Shown here: in pieces, positions 11,734 to 21,589 of the stretch
How positions within the stretch are numbered: the first letter of the stretch is position 1
How the letters are laid out: each line of letters opens with the position of its first letter
From: Psococerastis gibbosa
Lineage: Eukaryota; Arthropoda; Insecta; Psocodea; Psocidae
Direction of reading: 5' to 3'
Length of the DNA: 64,000 bases
Assembly: GCA_963971405.1 (NCBI GenBank)
Contig: OZ020488.1
Coordinates: 2,480,001 to 2,544,000, forward strand
The notes under the pieces: model-generated
What the model saw: the letters and a program-made list of their open reading frames with translations, nothing else
What the model was told of the DNA's origin: nothing
Databases searched by the model: none
Program-made: the position numbers and the translations under genes

Positions 11734-12180
11734 TTGTTCAACATGCACGAGTTGAAAGAAAAAGGTCAGATGACAATGAATGAAAAAGAAAGGAGCAATG
11801 TTTTTCTTAATCTGGCAATTCATAAGAAAAGGTTTCAGTTGCTGAAAGAACCAGAAGAAAATGAATATGTTATATGTTTTGACGTTCAAAAAAATTTACC
11901 GCGTCCAAAAGTGCCGGATCAGCAAGCATATTATTCCCGTCAGCTATACTTACACAATTATATTACAGTAGTAGGTACCTCTAAAGTCAGCCTCACAAAG
12001 GATAACGTGTTTAGCTATGTGTAGACTGAGGATCAATTTCGTTAAGTTTCCAATACGATATCCTCGTGTGTCTACCACCGGCTATGCAAAGCTGACTTAC
12101 AGAATTACAAATCTGTGACACTATTTGCTGACGGTTGTGGGGGGCAAAACAAGAATCATATTTTATTGATGACGACAGCA
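11734..12180 (+). pseudogene. DUF7869-type gene, N-terminal half
   Basis: The frame EKGQMTMNEKERSNVFLNLA, then EYVICFDVQKNLPRPKVPDQ and AYYSRQLYLHNY, ends with TLFADGCGGQNKNH near 12133-12165. These are hallmarks of the DUF7869 family, which is abundant and transposon-like in arthropod genomes; its enzymatic role is not established. Two in-frame stops (near 12022 and 12043) and loss of the C-terminal half make it a pseudogene. The matching C-terminal half lies at 14098-14780, beyond a decayed LTR retrotransposon. Confidence 0.6.
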
Positions 12181-12254
12181 TCTTGCCTTGCACGCAAGGC
12201 TCCTTCTCATATCGATCATACGCGAGAGACTTTCCAATTACCAATGCAGAATAT

Positions 12255-12510
12255 GTCAAGACCCGGCTGATGTCCGTCCATCAAGAATTTCGGCTAAACC
12301 AGCAATATCTCTTTCTCCTGCTGAACGACGCGAATTTACGGCAAATCAATGCTGGTATATTTTTTAAATTATATGTTTCGCGAATGTCTGGCCCAGTTAC
12401 TGCTGCAACTTCCCTTCAGAAGATTCAAAATGGTGACCTGGAGGGGGACCTCTCTGCCATCTTGTATGTCGATTTGGCTTTCCAAGACCTCCCACGACAG
12501 TTTTGGTAAT
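12255..12510 (+). pseudogene. Helitron-like N-domain fragment
   Basis: A run of about 80 residues with QQYLFLLLNDANLRQINAG, FFKLYVSR and NGDLEGDLSAIL. The order FF.L..S...GP.TAA..L..I.NGDL...LSAIL resembles the Helitron-like N-terminal replicase region. No HUH motif or helicase was found. The fragment is isolated between the DUF7869 half and the gag relic. Confidence 0.45.
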
Positions 12511-12619
12511 AAGAGACATTTCACTTTCGATTGCAAGCAGGAAAACCTTCAACACCGGTAAGGTAAAAGTAACTTATTTTAAAGAAATAGCTTTTATGGC
12601 CCCAGTCCGGGTATTTTAT

Positions 12620-14095
12620 TGGCACACCTAGTAGATATCAAGTTATCGGTGTAATTGGGTTCTATGGGTTGTTTAGAAACTGCTCAACAGTGCGTAGACG
12701 ATTTGAAAAAAAACTTTTGAGTAATGCTAAAAGGAGTGTACAGACCGTATGAGCGGGATACGATTCGCACTAAGCGGTTGGAAGTTAAAAGACTTACTGC
12801 CATTTTGAATGACTTGTCCTCGGAAGGTCTTTCGTTTTCTGTAGAGGATGCTGGCTTGAGCTTTTCGAAGAGTTTAAAACTAATTGTAATGAACTTTTAC
12901 TCCTTTTAGATCAATTCGAGGGGGTTAATCTGGGTTACCAAATATACAGAACCCACCTGCGACCACAGCCGCAGTTCAGCGTGGACCATGGCAACTTTCA
13001 AATTTGAGACGTCACTCAAATTGCCATGCCTCACGGCGGACGGGGACTCCACTGCGCTCAGGGATTTCCTGGACATATTATCGGAGTCTTATCATGACTG
13101 TTTGGACGCTGCGGGCAAGACTGCTCTGGTTCGTTTTTTAGCCCTTAATATGTTTCAAGGCAAGGTAAAAACGCGATTAGGAGAAATTTCCTCTATCATC
13201 ACATTCGACGATTTACGAACGGCATTAACTGCCCGGTGCGGGCTAACTGAAACCTTCGAGAGTCTGACTGGAAGATTGGCTACCATAACGCAAGGGAGAC
13301 GTACTCTCAGTAGCTTCTGTGAGGAACTCGATTTAATAACCTCAAAATTAGCTACAATTGCCATAAAACATCGTAATATTACGGATACTGGAGCGAAAGC
13401 AGCCATATTACACAATTATAAAGACCAGGCATTAGTTTCTTTTCGCAGGGGTGTCCCATTCGGAATTAAAACTAGTGGTTGGGGCTGATAGACCTAAAAC
13501 GTTGGAAGATGCATTGGCTATTTCCACATCTGCTATGGCTAGTGGTGCACCTAGCACTCAAGTCTTTTCATACCACCCCAGTGGTAAATTCATGGTCGTG
13601 GGAATTCAAATTCTGGGGGATTTTCGCCCCGAGGCTATTTCGGCCAGAATAACCAATAACTGAACAGCATGAATATCGGGATGACAGAACAAGTTGTAAT
13701 ATAGTAATGACCACGGCTATTCCGACAAAATGTTACACCAGACACAAGCCCATCACCGATCTCGAGGAAGCGGTGTAAATCGTGGGTTTCGTGGCCATGG
13801 CTCTTATTCCCCGAGGGGAAGTTTCGGCCATCAGTCTGTTGCACAGCAGGAGGCTGATTATAAGCAACAGACGAAGTTTCCACACTTTTCCTTGGAAGAA
13901 GCCATTGTAATTTCAAAAAACGACTAGATCGGGTAAAACATAAATTTATCGGACGCAGTTGCCTTAAAATCTCCCGTCTTTATAAATGTATGGGATGAAC
14001 AGTAAACCTCCCCATGATAGATATTGGAGCCAGCATTTCGACTTGGTCAGAAGATGGGCTGCCACAGTTGTATAAAATTAATATTCAAGTTAAAC
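12620..14095 (+). pseudogene. Decayed LTR-retrotransposon gag and protease
   Basis: A 166-residue frame at 12988-13488 has the gag pattern ALRDFLDILSESYHDCL, LNMFQGKVKTRL and FCEELDLITSKLATI. It shifts frame near 13440 into ELKLVVGADRPKTLEDALA. An RG-rich tract (about 13750-13850) follows, then a protease-like MIDIGASISTW near 14010-14050. This matches a Ty3/gypsy, errantivirus-like gag with an aspartic protease. Reverse transcriptase, integrase and recognisable LTRs are absent. Several frameshifts and stops make it inactive. Confidence 0.6.
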
Positions 14096-14097
14096 TG

Positions 14098-14780
14098 TTC
14101 GCCGACGGTTGCAGTGGGCAAAACTAGAACCAGATGCTTCTGTTAATGGCTGGAACTTGGTTGGTTAACGATGCTCCACCCAATATAACCAAGGTTGAAG
14201 TATTTTTCCGGTTGGAGGGCACTCTTTTTTGCCCTCTGACCGGGTTTTCGGTCTAATGGAGAAGGATTTTAGAAAGAAAGAAGTTATTGAAAGCCCCCAT
14301 GACTATATTGAGTTAATGAGGAATCACGCAACCGTCATAGAAGTTGAGGATATCGTTTATGACTGGAAAACGCAGACGGAAACCATATTCAAGCCCCTGA
14401 ACGCATGGCATTTCAAGTTTGCTCCTACCAAACGTTACATCCTAAGCAGAAGTAAAGTGAATAAGAACGTTGCATTAGTTAGGGGGGAGCAATTTTATTT
14501 GACGGACACGGGCGTCGCCAAGAATGTCTACAAAAAGAACAAGATGGCACTACAATGCAACCCTTACGCTGTAGTTCCATTTCAGCCAGGGCTTGTCAAA
14601 ACAGCCAAAAGCAAGGATGTGAAATGGTTGCTGGAATTGCATTTCACTACCAGTTGGGAGGAAAATCAAAAACTGATGTTCTACAAGGCACTTTTTGCGT
14701 CTGTAGCGGCTGGAGAAGATATTCCAGGTGAAGACGAAATGTGTGAAGAAATCATTGAGTCTGATGAACCAACTGTTTAA
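14098..14780 (+). pseudogene. DUF7869-type gene, C-terminal half
   Basis: It begins with a second, diverged copy of the FADGC.GQN motif (about 14100), with a stop in place of one residue. After a frame change it continues as an open 183-codon frame, 14229-14780, starting PSDRVFGLMEKDFRKKEVIE. This includes an HATVIEVEDIVYDWK block and an acidic tail. It corresponds to the C-terminal part of the family whose N-terminal half lies at 11734-12180; the two halves overlap by about 60 bases around the ADGC motif. Confidence 0.55.
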
Positions 14781-15119
14781 TTAATTTAATTATATTCATT
14801 ACAGTTCAGTTTCAAAAACAGCTTCTTTACTTTAGGAACAAAACCAGATCTCTCCAGCCCTTGGCATCAAAATCAGTTCTCTCCAATTTACTTCTTCAAA
14901 AAACGTGAAGACCAGAAGTTGCATGGACAAGTCGTTTGGTAGATCGTTAAAGAACAGCAAAAGCATAAAAATAAGGTAGAAAACATTTTGATGTACAGCA
15001 TCTGTAAAAAACAGCAAATTTTCGCGGTTCCTGAAAAAAGACGCTAAGTGGATAGAACCGCTTTTGATTTTAGTCGACTCAAATACTGAAAGACATTTGG
15101 TCGTGCTTTCGATACCATT

Positions 15120-15285
15120 TAGCGTTCTAACTGCACTTTAAGCCAGTGTACGAATCAGTTCAGGACTACTGTTGAGAGAAAAGTTGCAGTTTTCGGAATG
15201 GATGCCTGCGTTCAAAGAACAGTATGGAATGGCCATTACTGAGCATCACCCAGTGGCTTTTATGTTGGACCCTCTACACCAGACC
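15120..15285 (+). pseudogene. hAT-like fragment
   Basis: The frame ending at the LINE fragment reads FSEWMPAFKEQYGMAITEHH, then PVAFMLDPLHQT. This is similar in shape to the hAT block before the dimerisation domain, where a .LTP.H..A..L.P.. pattern is common. One in-frame stop lies upstream. It is short and the call is tentative. Confidence 0.35.
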
Positions 15286-15450
15286 GTACGTCCAAGAAAA
15301 CGTGGGAGGCGAAAATACATGCGCCGAGACCGATAGGAAGACCAAGGAGGAGATGGAGGGAACAAACAGAAGAGAACCTCCAGGCAGTAGACTTAGGGCT
15401 CCTGGATTGGCACATCGTCGCAGAGGATCGGGCGAGATAGGCCAGAAGTC
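15285..15450 (+). pseudogene. LINE reverse-transcriptase ORF 3' end
   Basis: The frame reads APRPIGRPRRRWREQTEENL, then a WH.VAEDRAR segment. GRP..RW followed by an A.DR..W helix is the standard C-terminal tail of non-LTR retrotransposon ORF2. It is 5'-truncated and ends in a stop. Confidence 0.5.
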
Positions 15451-15729
15451 CCCTAGGGCTGAACGCGCCATCATAAGTCAAGTAAGTCCTCTATACCAAA
15501 AGGAAAAATGTTCATTTATTACAAGCTTACAGTCAAGAACGTCCTATAACGCATGCCAAATATACGAGGTGAGGCTGATGAACCCGGTAAACTCGGTATT
15601 TATAATGGGACAGCAAAATTGCACCGTATGTTTCTTAAAACGGGTGACCTTGAAATGTATCGGGGGTAAAAACTCACTCACTTCTGCTAGCTAGTTCGCT
15701 GTGTGCATCCGCTTAGCTGCCACCATGTC

Positions 15730-15965
15730 TGCTGTTACTGAGTGTGACAGGAGTATTAAGCACTGAGCGGTGATAAAATGTTTTTCTATAACCGGTCAAA
15801 CACCGACCGAAATGTATAACTTGATTTTGCCTGCGTACAATGAACATTGTCCTTCATATAAAACAGTGTGTAAGTGGTGTAGGTTGTTTAACGAAGGCAG
15901 AGAGTCGCTAGAAGACGACCCCAGTCCAGGCCGGCCACCAACTGCACAGATCACAGAAAACTATT
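15730..15965 (+). pseudogene. mariner transposase N-terminal fragment
   Basis: The frame has AYNEHCPSYKTVCKWCRLFN and then GRESLEDDPSPGRPPTA, the second helix-turn-helix and linker of mariner transposases. The catalytic domain is missing downstream. Confidence 0.6.
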
Positions 15966-16341
15966 TCTTCGTAAAAAAAGATGGAATTGACGCAGTGGAG
16001 GCACGTTTGCCAGACATAATACTACTGATAACTGGGACACACGAAAACCACCACTACGCAAAGTCGGAAGGAAAATTTGCTCACCGACGTTTACTTTTCT
16101 TTTAATAAGGCAATCGCTGCCTTGAACTGTGGTGTCCGGACTGGTCAAGATGTGGAGACGCAAACCTACATTATCTCTGAACACCGGGCAACGCAAACGC
16201 TTTCAGACCAGTGGCTGGATAGGCAAATTAGAGAATCAGAGCGAAAATGGTCAGTAGTGCAGAACGTGACACAAACCGGTTTTCAAGGTGCAAAACTAGA
16301 TTTCGAATACCTAACAGGTTAATATTGTTAAGAAATACACG

Positions 16342-16346
<5 letters not shown>

Positions 16347-16380
<34 letters not shown>
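16347..16380. repeat. (TTA)n microsatellite
   Basis: A run of about 11 TTA/ATT triplets. Confidence 0.9.
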
Positions 16381-16383
<3 letters not shown>

Positions 16384-16478
16384 CTTTTGAGACACTTTCA
16401 ATTATTATTAAATTTCTTATGTGGAGAAGACAAAATTAATGTAGCCGCCTCAAATACAGAAGTGATCAAAAATCTCCT

Positions 16479-16838
16479 GTGAAAGACCCCAGCAAAGACC
16501 TAACCGTCCACGATAAGATATTTTTAACATTAGTACGATTGATAAGGGGCTATACGGAAAAGGATTTACGGATCGTATTCGAGATAAGTCAAAGCTTTGT
16601 TAGCATAATACTAGTTACTTGGTTACAGTTTATTTACCTTGAAATAGAAGAGATAATAGTATATTCTTTATTTACTAAAGAAGAAAAAAGTAGGTGCAAA
16701 ATTCCCCAATGTTTTAGACCCTTTCAAAACTTGCGGGTAATATTAGATTGCGTAGAAATGGGAATCCAAAGCCTCACCAATTTTAAACAACAAGGGAATA
16801 CCTACTCTCAATACATTCAAAAAATCTACCACAAGTAA
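16479..16838 (+). pseudogene. DDE_Tnp_4-type transposase fragment (ISL2EU/Harbinger-like)
   Basis: Residues LTVHDKIFLTLVRLIRGYTE and FEISQSFVSIILVTWLQFIY, then PFQNLRVILDCVEM, match the helix-turn-helix plus first-Asp (DCVE) region of DDE_Tnp_4 transposases of the ISL2EU/Harbinger-like group. The later catalytic residues are missing. A stop follows LTNFKQQGNTYSQYIQK. Confidence 0.6.
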
Positions 16839-17510
16839 AACCGCCCACATCCGAAACAGAAACCACCATATTAAGGAAAAAAAAAAAAATGCAATGCCAA
16901 CCAAACAATTGCGTCAGAAGGCAACACGGAGATGGAGTTCTAACGAAACTGAGACCAGGGACACATATCGAGGGCATCACGAAGATGGGGCGAACGCGCC
17001 AATTTTGCGACTTCGAGTTATGTTATGAAGCTATGCTATTCCAACAACAATAATAATAAAATGAATTTGTGCCAATTCATTAATTGGCTTCTTGCTTATT
17101 CCCCCCAAATGAGCAAGCTCACTAATACCTCATCATTCAGAATAACATGATTCACGGTAAGGAGATGCTAAAATTTAATCAGTACGAAATTTATGAAATT
17201 CTGTTCCATCAACCGCTTACCAGCTCATTCCATCGTAAGCCATCTAGACACCACATGCTTAATAAAGCTATGGTGTGGCATACTGGTCAGGTTATCTATG
17301 CAGTCCTCGTTCGTGTTTAATGCCTGTTGCAAGTTATAATATAATTACTTTTCTATTTATATATTTAAGTTTATATATAGTTTATATAAGTCATTCAGTG
17401 TTAAGTGCAACAGTGTTCTCTTGATATATTATTATTTCGTTCTTGCTTTGTTGAAATGTCGTGGAATACCTTGAAAGACATTTTACTGTACCTATTACCG
17501 AGACTATGTC

Positions 17511-17732
17511 ATGTTAATAAATTTTTTGGTTAATTTCGGTTTAATACCAGGAACGATGGAATGCCCTAAATGCCACAAATACATTACTTTGGACAGAAAT
17601 AAAGTAGTGTTTAGAGGTCATTATTTTTTTCTTGGCGATTGCATGTTCTCGGGTTTGAAAGGCGTGCCGCTTGCTTCCTTTAAGCAACAGATAGGATTTT
17701 TTTTTAAAAATCTAAAAAAAAAAATTCTATGA
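17511..17732 (+). pseudogene. Possible zinc-ribbon transposase fragment
   Basis: The frame reads FLVNFGLIPGTMECPKCHKY followed by a poor second half. A short helix, then CP.C, resembles the zinc ribbon at the start of Merlin/ISXO2-type transposases, but the second Cys pair is not clear. Treat this as a weak hint. Confidence 0.2.
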
Positions 17733-18005
17733 ATCATTGGGCATAATTGTGATTTTTTACATTTTTCTAATACCCACCTATCGTTGAAAAAAAAAAGTTT
17801 TTAACCAAAAAATGTGGAAAATTGCCATTTCCAGGGTACGGTTGTATGTGTTTAGCGTGTAATATCTTCGATGTCAGTGTATTTTTTTAAAACAAATTTC
17901 AGTGCACACTAGACTAGGGACACTACGGAAGGGGTTAAACAAAGAAAAAGGTTTGCCGCACTCACCCTTGGTGAACTATTGAAGAAAAAAATATCTAATG
18001 GTAAT

Positions 18006-18452
18006 GGCAGGACTGTTACGTTGTTTTGTTGCCACTGGTGGACATTTAAAATTTAGCGGGAGAGTCGAACGTGGAAGCTTCCTACTATCGAAAAACTTCA
18101 TAACATAAACTCATTGATATACTGTATATATTGTATATATATATAGTTCAGTGCATAAACTACAAATCGTACATTTCTGAGCGAAAATCTTTGGTAAGCT
18201 TTTAAATTTGTTGCGTACATCTATTGATTTGCAGGAATGTTACAGGTGATATCTACTGAATGACCAATAAATACCACCTTATTAATAAGTTATTGCCATC
18301 CATTGTCATGAAGGTCTCTAAAACCGGCTAACCCAACCTGGTCAACACCCAAGCGTAGTCTCAGGAATTTTTTGTTTTAGTGGACAGGCATGACTGTTAC
18401 AAAGAAGGACTGTTACTAAAATGTAACATTCCTTCCATGTAACAGTCCTGCC
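18006..18452. promoter_or_regulatory. Cluster of GGACTGTTAC motifs upstream of a gene
   Basis: GGCAGGACTGTTAC at 18006-18019 has an exact inverted partner GTAACAGTCCTGCC at 18439-18452. Between them are TGACTGTTAC (18391-18400), GGACTGTTAC (18407-18416) and GTAACATTCC (18423-18432). The cluster ends 50 bases before the start codon at 18502. By analogy with the pogo iterons in this window, these could be transposase-binding sites at one end of an element. Confidence 0.4.
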
Positions 18453-18501
18453 TGTACGTTTGCATAGAGTTATCAGTTATTATTGTTTTTTTTTACAGAC
18501 A

Positions 18502-20312
18502 ATGCCACTCCCTAGTGCCGAGAGGCAGAGAAAATATCGCGAAAAGAGGAAAAAGGATACGGCGAGGGACGCTGAGTACGTCGCTAAAGAAAAAGTACGC
18601 AACCAGAAAAGAAAAAAAACAGTGGAAATGACTGTGGGAGAACGAGAAAAACGAAAGCGAGACAACAAGCGATGGAAAGAAACGGCAAGAAAAAAACGTC
18701 AACTATTTGCAAATGCGATGTTATCCTGTGCAACACCTCCAGCATCCCCGGAAAGCCTTCCCGATGTAGTGCCACCGGCACCGTCCAGTTCAAAACGAGG
18801 TCGCAAAATTTTGTTTAGAAATCGTGCAAAGTGCTACCGCGAAAAATTAAAACTACAGGAATTGAATGAAAAGCTACTCGGGGAAGTTTCAAGTTTAAAG
18901 AAAAAAGTTAAACGCCTTCAGCATACCTATACAAAACCTACAAAATCTACAACAAACAAAACCTTGACTCCTCAGAGCAAAACAGATGCCTTTCTCAGGA
19001 AGGAAAAAGTTAATAATAGAGAAGTACGCCGCGAACTGTTTGGGTTAAATGTTCTGAAAGAATCTTTGAAGCATTTTTACGAAGTCTTTACCAGAAATCA
19101 AAAGAAAACGTTCATGCAACTTGCATCCAATAAAATTACGGAAAAATACAAGAAAAAGTGCTTTGTGTCAGATGCCTTAGGGCTATCCAACAGAAAGCGC
19201 CAAGTGACGGAGAGAGCCACAATCGAGCAAGGGCTCAGAAATGATATAAGGGATTTTTATATTCAAGAGAGCGCATCTACAGCAGGCAAGAGAGAAACAA
19301 TAACAAGGCAAAAGAAGAAAATGCAAATAAGGACCTTGTCCGAATCTATAACATCACTTCACAAGAAGTTTAACAGTAATTCCAGCCAGAAGGTGTCGTA
19401 TAGTTATTTCTCCAAATATAAACCTTTTTATGTGCTGCCTCCGAACATTAAAAGAAGAGACACATGTCTGTATAAAACATGCGGCTGTTGCTGCAAAAAT
19501 TAAAACGACTGGGGGCATCAAATTGTGAAAATTCACACGTCCTGATTGACAGCATGGTCTGTGACCCAAAAAGTCGTACCTGCATGTACTCAAACTGCCG
19601 AGAATGTAGCAAAAATGAATTGTTGAAACACAACATTCACAACCCCGACGAACATACCCACTGGTATCAATGGCAGCCTGTGTTAAAGGAGCACTACTCG
19701 AAAAAGGACCAATGCACAAAGAGCGCTAAAACTGTAGCCAAGGAAGAAATATCTGGGACGGTGCAGGACCTTTTGGACGAATTTCATCGTCAATTGCCAA
19801 GCTTCAAAAAGCATGTCCACAATTGTCGAGTGCAAAGAAAAGCATATATTACGTGCAAAGATAATGTAAAAGACAATGACTATGAAGGGCTTTTGCTAAT
19901 GGACTTCTCCGAAAACTATTCATGCAAGATGTCTTCTGAAATACAGTCATTTCATTTTGGTGGCTCAAGAAATCAGATATCCATGCACACCTCTGTTCTG
20001 TTTACGTCGACGGGTCTGCAGTCATTTGCCACAATATCTGACGATCTCGACCATAGTCCAAATGGAATTTGGAATCACCTCCACCCCGTCTTATCCTACA
20101 TTCAAGACAAATGGAAGCTTTGTGCGATACATTTTTATTCTGATGGACCGTTTACGCAGTATAGACAAAAGAAGAATTTTTATTTATTTTGCCAGCAGAT
20201 AGCGAATTACGGGATAAGTGTGGCGACCTGGTCCTTGCCAACATGTCAAACATCCATGCCAAATCGACTACAAATGGTCATTAAAGCTAAGGGAAACATG
20301 ACTAAGTACTAA
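18502..20312 (+). pseudogene. Transposon-type gene of unrecognised family, one frameshift
   Basis: The first frame runs from the ATG at 18502 (MPLPSAERQRKYREKRKK), which follows a polypyrimidine-CAG acceptor-like site, to 19503. Its N-terminus is highly basic. A second basic stretch near residue 105 leads into a leucine-rich coiled coil (LQELNEKLLGEVSSLKKKV), giving a bZIP-like look. The second frame continues from about 19479 to 20312 with a Cys-rich block (VCDPKSRTCMYSNCRECSKN), then MDFSENYSCKM, a conserved QSFHF segment and FYSDGPFTQYRQKKNFYLF. The DFSENY and SDG...QY segments suggest an RNase-H-like DDE core. The two parts appear to be one gene broken by a single frameshift near 19475. 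The family recurs in invertebrate genomes as far as I recall, but I cannot name it with certainty. Confidence 0.45.
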
Positions 20313-20596
20313 TTTTATAAACTTTGTTAAAATAAACTCAATGAAAACTGATTTATTGTATTTTTTCACCTTGTCAAGATTTTTTTTGCCGATACTGTAC
20401 TCTGTCTGAAATCTTCAGACATGAACCGAGTGCTATAATCATTAATCGCCCACTTAACGCATGTCCTTAGGAGAGCGAAAGAAATAAAAAAAGAAATGTG
20501 TAGCTTTCATATTGTAAGCGATCCACCGTTGATAAACTGGAAGTTTTTGGAAAAGGGCCGGTAGACTGAATATTTTTTTTTTTTTTTATAAAAAGA

Positions 20597-20700
20597 TTAA
20601 TCGCATACAAACAATTTAATGAATGTATCCGATTGACCTCTTCAGTCGCCTCTGAAGGTTAGTACCTGTGTTGAGCTACGACACGTCTCCGATCGCATGG
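20597..20700 (+). repeat. Dispersed repeat, copy 1 (copy 2 near 63165-63265)
   Basis: AATCGCATACAAACAATTTA, then CTCTTCAGTCGCCTC and CGACACGTCT, recur in the same order at about 63165-63265. It is an interspersed repeat of unknown class. Confidence 0.6.
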
Positions 20701-21059
20701 CGTGTAAAGACTCACATAAGTGCAAGCACGTTACCACCTGGCCATCGAAGTCGAATAGGTGGCCGACTAAAAAGAACTGCTGATAAGACTTGTTGGTTTA
20801 GGGTTAGACATAGGCAACATTCATACGTTAACCGGAGTACTTGTAAAAAATTGTCCGTGTGTAAGAATTTCAATTATCGAATCAAAGCACACATATATTT
20901 TATTGTTGGGTGGGGAAAACTCAGGGTTATTTTTTCATTTTTGGGGGCACATCCAAATTTGTTGACGCACCAACCTACTGTACCATCAGGACAATTTTTC
21001 TTTTCAGATGAAGAAGGCACAGAAGACATTTAATTGGTCGAATCCTAGAGATGTTGAAC

Positions 21060-21535
21060 GGGCATACGAATATTTTACAGCTTGCCAGATGATGAAATTA
21101 ACTCTGAAGCAGAAGGAGATGAGGGAGTTGACGAGGACATGGGAGAATCAGTAACCCCAAATGAATCAGCCAGCGATGCTGACGCTTTGGCTGCTACGGC
21201 CGAAAATGTTGACTCTCCACGTAGTGTTGCTAAGTCGTGAAGTAACAGTACAATAGACTATTGTAATGAATTGAGTCCAATGACCATGGGATTCCAGTGT
21301 TTGAAGAGCCACCGCCTGAAATTCAACCGGGTTCGTCGCTACAAGTGGTGGAAAACGTTTCGTTACCCGAAGAGGAGTTCTCTGATGAGTCACCATGGGG
21401 TAAAAAAGTGAAGTTCTTTAAAAGCATAAAGAAAGACTTCAAAGTCGGCACCAGACCAATGAGCTGCACTTTTTTTCAAAGCTGCTGCCAGATGAAGTGA
21501 TTAAAATGATAGATAGATCAAATTTCAGATGACGA
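21060..21535 (+). pseudogene. piggyBac-like transposase N-terminal relic
   Basis: A frame near 21070-21240 reads FYSLPDDEINSEAEGDEGVD, an acidic N-terminus. Another at 21297-21500 has EEFSDESPWGKKVKFFKSIK. Near 21470-21520 a third frame gives LPDEVIKMIDRSNF, like the .DELI..I...SN. block of piggyBac transposases. Several frameshifts are present and no catalytic Asp survives. It directly precedes the 602-bp tandem array. Confidence 0.45.
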
Positions 21536-21589
21536 CGGTTTAGATCTAGATCAGAATTGGGACCGCGGTATGGTTAAATTTAATATGTT

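Noticed and set aside
15224-15694. 156-residue ORF as a gene
   Set aside because: It is an out-of-frame reading across a hAT-like piece and a LINE tail.
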